64,000 bases of DNA from Streptomyces sp. RPA4-2 (GTDB lineage Bacteria > Actinomycetota > Actinomycetes > Streptomycetales > Streptomycetaceae). Shown piece by piece: positions 18,201-25,231 of this stretch (positions are counted from its first letter, which is position 1; the number at the start of each line of letters is the position of its first letter). Where the stretch lies: positions 2,046,001-2,110,000 of the forward strand of contig NZ_CP050975.2 of assembly GCF_012273515.2 (NCBI RefSeq), read 5' to 3'. The position numbers and the translations under genes were made by a program. Below the pieces are notes generated by a model. The model was given only the letters and a program-made list of their open reading frames with translations, made no database searches and was not told the DNA's origin.

Positions 18201-18224
18201 TAATTTCTGTCGGGCGACAGAAAT
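18201..18224. promoter_or_regulatory. TetR operator before the carboxylase operon
   Basis: ATTTCTGTC and GACAGAAAT form a perfect 9-bp inverted repeat around GGGC. It lies 24 bp before the first DUF1989 start codon, in the spacer shared with the divergent TetR gene. The site before the permease (9821-9844) matches at 20 of 24 positions. Confidence 0.85.
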
Positions 18225-18247
18225 CACCCGGAGCCGGAGGAACCGCG

Positions 18248-19072
18248 ATGGCGACAGCGACCACGCACGGAGCACGCGATCACGCCCGCGCCCAGGAGGG
18301 CACCCGCGCCGAGGCCATGCCCGTCGTTCCGGCGAGCTCCTGGCCCGCGCCCCCCTGCGAGGCGGGCCACCTGGTGTGGGCGGAGACGGTGGCGGGCGGC
18401 AACTACACGCACCGGGTGCTGGCCCGCGGCACGGAACTCAGGCTGACCGACCTGAGCGGCGACGCCTGCGCCCACCTCCTCCTGTACGCCGCCGACCGTC
18501 CCTGGGAGCGCCTGAACGTGGCGGACACGGTCAAGGTCCAGTGGAACGCGTACCTGGGCGAGGGGCAGTTGCTCCTCTCCGACCAGGGCCGCGTGCTCGC
18601 CTCGCTCACCGCCGACACCTCCGGGCGCCACGACGCCCTGTGCGGCACCTCCACGCTCGTACGCAACACACAGCGCTACGGGGACGGCGTGCCGCAGTCC
18701 GCCTCCCCCGCGGGACGCGAGCTGTTCAAGCTGGCCGCCGCCAAGAACGGCCTCGGACCACGTGATCTGCCGCCCTCGCTCTCCTTCTTCCAGGGCGTGG
18801 CGATAGGCGACGACGGCTCCCTGGACTTCACCGGTTCGGCGGGTCCTGGCGGCAGTGTGACGTTGCGCGCCGAGCAGGACGTCACCGTGCTGATCGTGAA
18901 CGTGCCGCACCCGGTCGACCCGCGCCCCGCCTACACCAGCACCGCCCTCGAGGTGCTCGCCTGGCGGTCGGCGGCGACGAAGCCGGGCGACCCGTTGTGG
19001 GAGGCGACGCCCGAGGGCCGCCGTGCCTTCCAGAACACCGTCGAGTTCCTGGCCGCGAGGGGGCTCGCATGA
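18248..19072 (+). CDS. DUF1989 urea carboxylase-associated protein 1 (carboxyguanidine deiminase subunit-like)
   Basis: 274 residues of the DUF1989 family. Typical segments are LRLTDLSGDACAHLLLYAAD, ERLNVADTVKVQWNAYLGEG, SDTSGRHDALCGTS-like text (ADTSGRHDALCGTS) and HPVDPRPAYTSTALEVLAW. Such pairs are annotated as urea-amidolyase-associated proteins. Published work on guanidine breakdown identified them as CgdA/CgdB, which convert carboxyguanidine to allophanate. The conserved cysteine and histidines are kept (HDALCG). RBS GGAGCCGGAGGA is upstream. Its stop overlaps the next gene's ATG by 4 bp. The assignment to guanidine rather than urea metabolism is inference. Confidence 0.85.
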   Translation: MATATTHGARDHARAQEGTRAEAMPVVPASSWPAPPCEAGHLVWAETVAGGNYTHRVLARGTELRLTDLSGDACAHLLLYAADRPWERLNVADTVKVQWNAYLGEGQLLLSDQGRVLASLTADTSGRHDALCGTSTLVRNTQRYGDGVPQSASPAGRELFKLAAAKNGLGPRDLPPSLSFFQGVAIGDDGSLDFTGSAGPGGSVTLRAEQDVTVLIVNVPHPVDPRPAYTSTALEVLAWRSAATKPGDPLWEATPEGRRAFQNTVEFLAARGLA

Positions 19073-19686
19073 CCACGGGCACGAGCGCCGCCACGACGGT
19101 GGTTCCCGCACGCGCCGCCTGGTCGTCGGTCATCCGCGCGGGCGGCACACTCACCATCACCGACCTGCACGGCAACCAGGCCGTCGACTTCCTCGCGTAC
19201 GACGCCCACGACCCGTCCGTCCGCTACAGCGCGCCCGACACGATCCAGGCGCAGGGCAACATCTTCCTGACGGCCGGCAGCGTGCTGATGTCCAACGAGC
19301 ACACCCCCCTGATGACCGTGGTGTCCGACGACGTCGGCCGGCACGACACGGTCGGCGGCGCCTGCTCCAAGGAGTCGAACACGCTGCGGTACGGCCACCA
19401 CACCTGGTCGCAGCACGCCTGCGTGGACAACTTCCTCGCGCGCGGCGCCCGGCACGGCCTCGGCAAGCGCGACCTCGTCTCGAACATCAACTGGTACATG
19501 AACGTGCCGGTCGAGAAGGACGGCACCCTCGGCATCGTCGACGGCCTCTCGGCCCCGGGCCTCGCCCTGACCCTGCGCGCCGCACGCGATGTCCTCGTCC
19601 TGGTCTCCAACTGCCCCCAGATCAACAACCCCTGCAACGGCTTCGAACCGACCGCCGTGCGGATGAGCGTAGGGACGGCGGAATGA
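19069..19686 (+). CDS. DUF1989 urea carboxylase-associated protein 2 (carboxyguanidine deiminase subunit-like)
   Basis: 205 residues, a second, shorter DUF1989 protein: TLTITDLHGNQAVDFLAYDA, RYSAPDTIQAQGNIFLTAGS, VGRHDTVGGACSKESNT and NVPVEKDGTLGI. Pairs of a long and a short member form the two-subunit carboxyguanidine deiminase. The start is the ATG at 19069, overlapping the upstream stop (ATGA); its own stop overlaps the carboxylase start in the same way. The three genes are thus tightly coupled. The motif GRHDxxxGxxC, shared with the upstream gene, carries the probable metal or catalytic residues. Confidence 0.86.
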   Translation: MTTGTSAATTVVPARAAWSSVIRAGGTLTITDLHGNQAVDFLAYDAHDPSVRYSAPDTIQAQGNIFLTAGSVLMSNEHTPLMTVVSDDVGRHDTVGGACSKESNTLRYGHHTWSQHACVDNFLARGARHGLGKRDLVSNINWYMNVPVEKDGTLGIVDGLSAPGLALTLRAARDVLVLVSNCPQINNPCNGFEPTAVRMSVGTAE

Positions 19687-22600
19687 GCTTCGACACGCTG
19701 CTGGTCGCCAACCGGGGCGAGATCGCGGTCCGGATCATCCGCACCGCGCGCGAACTCGGCCTCCGCACGGTCGCGGTGTACTCCGACCCCGACCGCTCGG
19801 CACCGCACGTCCGGCTCGCCGACGAGGCCGTCCGGCTGGGCCCGGCCCCCGCGAAGGACTCGTACCTCGACGCCGACCTGGTCCTGAAGGCGGCCAAGGA
19901 CACCGGCGCCGGGGCGATCCACCCCGGCTACGGCTTCCTGTCCGAGGACGCGGCCTTCGCGCGGCGCTGCGAGGACGCCGGGATCGTCTTCGTGGGACCG
20001 ACGCCCCGGCAGCTGGAGCTGTTCGGGGCGAAGCACACCGCGCGGGCGGCGGCCCGGTCGGCCGGTGTGCCGCTGGCCCCGGGCACGGGGCTGCTGCCCG
20101 GCCTCCCGGATGCCCTGGAGGCGGCCGAGGACATCGGCTACCCCGTGATGCTCAAGGCCACCGGCGGCGGGGGCGGCATCGGTATGGCGGCCTGCGGCTC
20201 CGCGGGTGAACTGGCCGAGGCCTGGGAGCGCGTACAGCGCGTCGCCGCCGCGTCCTTCGCCTCCGCCGGGGTCTTCCTGGAGCGCCTGGTGGAGCACGCC
20301 CGCCATGTCGAGGTGCAGGTCTTCGGCGACGGCCGGGGCCGCGTCGTCACCTTCGGCGACCGCGACTGCTCGCTCCAGCGCCGCAACCAGAAGGTCGTGG
20401 AGGAGGCCCCGGCCCCCGGGCTCCCGCCTCACGTGCGGGCCCGACTCGCCTCCTGCGCACGTGACCTGTGCGCGAGTGTCGGATACCGCTCGGCCGGCAC
20501 GGTCGAGTTCGTGTACGACGCCGCGCACGAGGAGGCGTACTTCCTGGAGGTCAACACCCGTCTCCAGGTGGAGCATCCGGTCACCGAGGAGATCTACGGG
20601 GTCGACCTCGTCGCCTGGATGCTGCGGCTCGCGCGCGGTGAGTCGGAGGTCGTGCGGGACCCGGGGGCGCCGCGCGGTCACGCCGTGGAGGCCCGGCTGT
20701 ACGCCGAGGACCCCTCGCGCGAGCACCGGCCGAGCGCGGGGCTGCTGACCCGGGTCGAGTTCCCCGGCGGCGTCCGGGTGGACGGCTGGGTGGAGACGGG
20801 CACCGAGGTGACCACCGCGTACGACCCCATGCTCGCGAAGATCGTCGCGTACGGCCCGGACCGCGCGCACGCCCTGGAGCGGCTGGACGAGGCGCTGGCC
20901 AGGACTCGGGTCGACGGCGTCGAGACGAACCTGGGGCTGGTGCGGGCCGCGCTCGCCGACCCGTCCTTCCGGCGGGCCGCGCACTCGACGGCGACGCTGG
21001 CCGGGGTCACCGATCCCACGGCCCGCGTCGAGGTGGTCTCCGGCGGCACGCTCACCACGGTCCAGGACTGGCCGGGCCGCACCGGCTACTGGCAGGTGGG
21101 CGTGCCGCCGTGCGGACCGATGGACGACCTGTCCTTCCGGCTGGGCAACCGCGCCCTCGGCAACGACGAGGGGGCACCCGGTCTGGAGTGCACCCTGCGG
21201 GGGCCGGCCCTGCGCTTCACGCACGCCGTCACGGTCTGCGTCACCGGCGCCCCGGCGCCGGTGACCGTGGACGGCACGGCAATCGCCCAGTGGGAGCCGG
21301 TGACGGTGCCCGCGGGAGCGGTGCTGGACGTCGGCGCACCCGGCGGACACGGCCTGCGCACCTACGTCCTCTTCGCCGGCGGAGGCCTGGACGTCCCGGC
21401 GTTCCTCGGCAGCGCCGCCACCTTCACCCTGGGCCGGTTCGGCGGGCACGGCGGCCGGGCGCTGCGGACCGGGGACGTGCTGCACGGCGGATCGGTCACC
21501 TCCGTGTCGGCGCCCGTACCGCCCGCCGACCGACCCGTGCTCACGTCCGGGTGGCGGGTCGGCGCGCTCGAAGGCCCGCACGCCGCACCGGAGTTCTTCA
21601 CCGAGGACGACATCCACGACTTCTACGCGGCCGACTGGAAGGTCCACTTCAACTCGGCGCGCACCGGCGTACGACTGGTCGGTCCCAAGCCCCGCTGGGC
21701 GCGTACGGACGGCGGCGAGGCGGGCCTGCACCCCTCCAACATCCACGACACGCCGTACTCCGTCGGTGCCGTCGACTACACCGGTGACATGCCGGTGCTG
21801 CTCGGCCCGGACGGCCCCTCGCTCGGCGGCTTCGTCTGCCCCGCGACGGTCGTCAGCACGGAGCGCTGGAAACTCGGCCAGCTCCGCCCCGGCGACACCG
21901 TGCGCTTCACGCCGCTCGCCGACGACGGCTCGGCGCGGGCCGCCGTCGTGGACGGCGGGGTACTGGCCCGGGACGGCGACGTGACGTTCCGCCGCAGCGG
22001 CGACGACAACCTGCTGGTCGAGTTCGGGCCCATGCAGCTGGACCTGGCGCTGCGCATGCGGGTCCACGCGCTGATGGAGGCGGTGGCCGCGGCGGACCTC
22101 GACGGCGTCACGGACCTGACCCCCGGCATCCGCTCCCTGCAGATCCAGGCGGATCCGCGCAGACTCCCGCAGCGCGCACTGCTCGCCGCCGTGCGGGAGA
22201 CGGTCCGCGCGCTCCCTCCCACCGACCGGCTCGTGGTCCCCTCCCGTACCGTGCACCTCCCGCTGTCCTGGGACGACCCGGCGACCCGCGAGGCCATCGA
22301 CCGGTACATGGCGGGGGTCCGCGACGACGCACCCTGGTGCCCGTGGAACATCGAGTTCATCCGCCGGGTGAACGGCCTGGACTCGGTGGACGACGTGTAC
22401 CGCACCGTCTTCGACGCCGAGTACCTCGTACTGGGCCTGGGCGACGTGTACCTGGGCGCGCCGGTCGCGACTCCGCTGGACCCGCGGCACCGTCTGGTCA
22501 CCACCAAGTACAACCCGGCCCGCACCTGGACCGCAGAGAACTCCGTCGGCATCGGCGGCGCCTATCTCTGCGTCTACGGCATGGAGGGTCCCGGCGGCTA

Positions 22601-23198
22601 CCAGTTCGTGGGCCGGACCACCCAGGTGTGGTCGGGGTGGCAGCAACGCGGTGCCTTCGAGCCGGGCTCGCCCTGGCTGCTGCGCTTCTTCGACCGCATC
22701 AAGTGGTACGCCGTGGAGCCCGACGAACTCCTCGGTCTGCGCGCCGACATCGTCTCGGGGCGGTTCGTGCCACGGATCGAGGAGGGCGAGTTCTCGCTGG
22801 CGCGCTACGAGGACTTCCTCGCCGACCACGCCGAGTCGATCGCGCGGTTCCGGGCCCGGCAGGGCGCCGCGTTCGGCGCGGAGCGGGATGCCTGGGAGGC
22901 GGCGGGCGAGTTTGCCCGCGCGGACGCCGCAACCGCGCCCGCGCCCGCGGCAGCAGAGGTGACCGTCCCGGCGGGCGGCCGGCTCGTCGAGGCCGAGTTC
23001 GCCGCGTCCGTGTGGCAGGTGAACGTCGAGCCGGGCGACCATGTCACCGCCGGCCAGCCCCTGCTGGCGCTGGAGGCGATGAAGATGGAGTCCCGGGTGG
23101 CCGCCCCGGCGGACGGAGTCGTGCGGCAGGTCCTCACCAGGCCCGGCGCCCAGGTGGAAGCGGGCACGGCACTCGTGGTCCTGGCACCCGCCACCTGA
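19683..23198 (+). CDS. uca: Biotin-dependent urea/guanidine carboxylase
   Basis: 1171 residues in the order biotin carboxylase (1-450; LVANRGEIAVRIIRTARELG, ATP-grasp loop KATGGGGGIGM, EVNTRLQVEHPVTEEIYGVD), KipA/AHS2 region (about 455-760; GGTLTTVQDWPGRTGYWQVG), KipI/AHS1 region (about 770-1000; DDNLLVEFGP), a segment YNPARTWTAENSVGIGG, and a C-terminal biotinyl domain with EAMKMES, biotin lysine at about 1134. It carboxylates urea to allophanate or guanidine to carboxyguanidine using ATP and bicarbonate. The presence of two DUF1989 genes favours guanidine; the residues that discriminate the two need alignment to characterised enzymes. The ATG at 19683 overlaps the previous stop. Confidence 0.92.
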   Translation: MSFDTLLVANRGEIAVRIIRTARELGLRTVAVYSDPDRSAPHVRLADEAVRLGPAPAKDSYLDADLVLKAAKDTGAGAIHPGYGFLSEDAAFARRCEDAGIVFVGPTPRQLELFGAKHTARAAARSAGVPLAPGTGLLPGLPDALEAAEDIGYPVMLKATGGGGGIGMAACGSAGELAEAWERVQRVAAASFASAGVFLERLVEHARHVEVQVFGDGRGRVVTFGDRDCSLQRRNQKVVEEAPAPGLPPHVRARLASCARDLCASVGYRSAGTVEFVYDAAHEEAYFLEVNTRLQVEHPVTEEIYGVDLVAWMLRLARGESEVVRDPGAPRGHAVEARLYAEDPSREHRPSAGLLTRVEFPGGVRVDGWVETGTEVTTAYDPMLAKIVAYGPDRAHALERLDEALARTRVDGVETNLGLVRAALADPSFRRAAHSTATLAGVTDPTARVEVVSGGTLTTVQDWPGRTGYWQVGVPPCGPMDDLSFRLGNRALGNDEGAPGLECTLRGPALRFTHAVTVCVTGAPAPVTVDGTAIAQWEPVTVPAGAVLDVGAPGGHGLRTYVLFAGGGLDVPAFLGSAATFTLGRFGGHGGRALRTGDVLHGGSVTSVSAPVPPADRPVLTSGWRVGALEGPHAAPEFFTEDDIHDFYAADWKVHFNSARTGVRLVGPKPRWARTDGGEAGLHPSNIHDTPYSVGAVDYTGDMPVLLGPDGPSLGGFVCPATVVSTERWKLGQLRPGDTVRFTPLADDGSARAAVVDGGVLARDGDVTFRRSGDDNLLVEFGPMQLDLALRMRVHALMEAVAAADLDGVTDLTPGIRSLQIQADPRRLPQRALLAAVRETVRALPPTDRLVVPSRTVHLPLSWDDPATREAIDRYMAGVRDDAPWCPWNIEFIRRVNGLDSVDDVYRTVFDAEYLVLGLGDVYLGAPVATPLDPRHRLVTTKYNPARTWTAENSVGIGGAYLCVYGMEGPGGYQFVGRTTQVWSGWQQRGAFEPGSPWLLRFFDRIKWYAVEPDELLGLRADIVSGRFVPRIEEGEFSLARYEDFLADHAESIARFRARQGAAFGAERDAWEAAGEFARADAATAPAPAAAEVTVPAGGRLVEAEFAASVWQVNVEPGDHVTAGQPLLALEAMKMESRVAAPADGVVRQVLTRPGAQVEAGTALVVLAPAT

Positions 23199-23232
23199 CC
23201 GCACGGCCGTGGTCCGTGGACTAGCCGGTGGG

Positions 23233-23267
23233 CACCCCTCACCCCTCACCCCTCACCCCTCACCCGT
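23233..23267. repeat. 7-bp tandem repeat, five copies
   Basis: CACCCCT is repeated four times and followed by a variant CACCCGT. It lies in the spacer between the carboxylase and allophanate hydrolase genes, 95 bp before the next ATG. Such a short-unit array is prone to length change. Confidence 0.9.
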
Positions 23268-23362
23268 CGGATCGCGCCCATCGGATCGTGCCCTGCGAAA
23301 CCTGGTGAACTTCTCCCCACTCCGCTGAAATCCGGCTGACTCCGACGAACAAGGAGCACCCC

Positions 23363-25019
23363 ATGACCGCCCTCGCCCGAGTGCAGTCGGCCTACGCCCG
23401 CGTCGAGGCGGTCGACCGCCCCGAGATCTGGATCGACCTGCGCCCTCGGGCAGCGGTCGAGAAGGAGGCCGAGGCTCTCGACGCCCGCGTCGCCGCGGGC
23501 GAACACCTCCCCCTCGCCGGCCGGCTCCTCGCCGCGAAGGGCAACATCGACGTGGCGGGCCTGCCGACCACCGCGGGCTGCCCGGCGTACGCGTACACCC
23601 CGAAGGAGGACGCCCCCGCGGTCGCCCGCCTGCGAGCGGCCGGCGCGCTCGTCCTGGGCACCACGAACCTGGACCAGTTCGCGACCGGCCTGGTCGGTAC
23701 CCGTTCCCCGTACGGCGCGGTGCGCGGGGCCCTCGACCCGGCCCGCGTCAGTGGTGGCTCCAGCTCCGGATCGGCCGTGGCGGTGGCTCTGGGCCTGGTC
23801 GACCTCGCCCTCGGCACCGACACGGCCGGTTCCGGCCGTGTTCCCGCCGCCTTCAACGGCATCGTGGGCCTGAAGCCGACCCGCGGCCTGGTCCCGACCA
23901 CCGGCGTCGTCCCGGCCTGCGCCTCACTGGACTGCGTGACCGTCTTCGCCCGTACGCTCCCGGAGGCCGAACACGCCCTCGCGCACCTGGCCCGCCCGTC
24001 CGGACGCGCGCTGCTTAAGCCCTCCCCCAGCGCGCCCCCGGTCCCTGGCGCGTCGCCGTCCCCCGACGGCACAGCTCGGCGAGCTGGACGCGGGTTGGGC
24101 GCGGGCGTACGAGGCCGCCGTGGCGCAGCTCGTCGCGGCGGGGGCCGAGGTGCGACCACTCGATCTCACCCCGTTCACCGAGGCGGCGGCGATGCTCTAC
24201 GAGGGCGCGTTCGTCGCCGAGCGCTACACCGCGGTGGGGAGTTTTGTCGACAAGTTGCTCAGCGAGGGGGGCGCGGGTCTCGACCCGACCGTCGCGGGGA
24301 TCATCACTCGCGCCCGGGACATCCCGGCCCACCGTCTCTTCGCCGACCAGGACCGGCTGGCCGACTTGCGTCTGCGGGCCCTCGCCGGGCTCGGCGACGC
24401 GGACGCCCTGCTGCTGCCGACCGCGCCGGGTCACCCCACGCTCGCGGAGGTCGCCGCCGACCCGCTGGGCGCCAACGCCCGCCTGGGGCGTTTCACCAAC
24501 TCAACGAACCTCTTCGACCTCGCCGCGGTCGCCGTTCCGGCGGGCACCGTGGACGGACTGTCCTTCGGCGTCATGCTGATCGGCCGCGCGTTCACCGACG
24601 AGCGCCTGGCCCGGATCGCCGCCCTGCTCCGGCCTCGGACACGGGTCGCCGTGTTCGGCGCCCATCTGTCGGGCCAGCCCCTGAACCCGCAGCTCCTCGC
24701 CCTGGGCGCCGAGTGGGAGCGTACGACGGCGACGGCGGCCTCCTACCGGCTGTACGCCCTGGCCACCACACCTCCCAAGCCGGGTCTGGTCCGCACCGGC
24801 GCGGGCGGGGCCGCCGTCGAGACGGAGGTGTGGCGGCTGCCCGCCGAGGGCCTCGGCCGCCTGCTCGCCGAACTGCCCCGTCCGATGGCGCTCGGCCGGG
24901 TCGAACTGGCCGACGGCACCCACGTGCCCGGCTTCCTGTGCGAGCCCCGCGCGCTCGAGGGCGCGGAGGACATCACGGAGTACGGCGGCTGGCGCGGCTA
25001 CCTGCGGGCGCGCGACTGA
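23363..25019 (+). pseudogene. atzF: Allophanate hydrolase, split by two frameshifts
   Basis: The front part (23363 to about 24015) reads as an amidase-signature enzyme: catalytic lysine in LLAAKGNIDVAGLP, GGSSSGSAVAVALG and nucleophile region DTAGSGRVPAAFNGIVGLKP. Around 24016-24046 the frame changes to one that reads PWRVAVP, and around 24058-24070 it changes again to one reading TAQLGELDAGWARAYEAAVA. The rest is intact, including the AtzF C-terminal domain (VELADGTHVPGFLCEP, DITEYGGWRGYL). Each junction fits one missing base, and both lie in runs of C. The product would hydrolyse allophanate to ammonia and CO2, completing the pathway. RBS AAGGAG precedes the ATG. It is either a real loss or a sequencing error. 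Confidence 0.85.
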
Positions 25020-25039
25020 GCCGCTGACGCCGCGGTCCG

Positions 25040-25160
25040 GGTGACCGGCGTACCGGACGTACCCATGTGCCGAAGTACCCACGTACCGGCCTATTCACGT
25101 AGCGACGTATCGATGAATTCACCTACCGACGTACCCACGTACCGGAGTACCGGCGACGCA
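25040..25160. repeat. Degenerate ACGTACC-rich spacer
   Basis: Repeated CGTACC, ACGTA and GTACC words recur roughly every 8-12 bp between the convergent atzF and helicase genes. It looks like a decayed short-unit repeat. No coding sense was found. Confidence 0.6.
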
Positions 25161-25181
25161 CCGGAGGGCCGGAGTACGGAA

Positions 25182-25211
25182 GTGCGCCGCCCCCGCATCG
25201 GGACGGCGCAC
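25182..25211. terminator. Stem-loop between convergent atzF and helicase genes
   Basis: GTGCGCCG at 25182-25189 pairs with CGGCGCAC at 25204-25211, and an inner CCCG/CGGG pair closes a CAT loop. It can serve both converging transcripts. Confidence 0.75.
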
Positions 25212-25231
25212 CACGAGCGAACGGGCCCGGC

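Noticed and set aside
19224..23249. Long reverse open frame antisense to the carboxylase
   Set aside because: No domain; the forward strand encodes a complete carboxylase.
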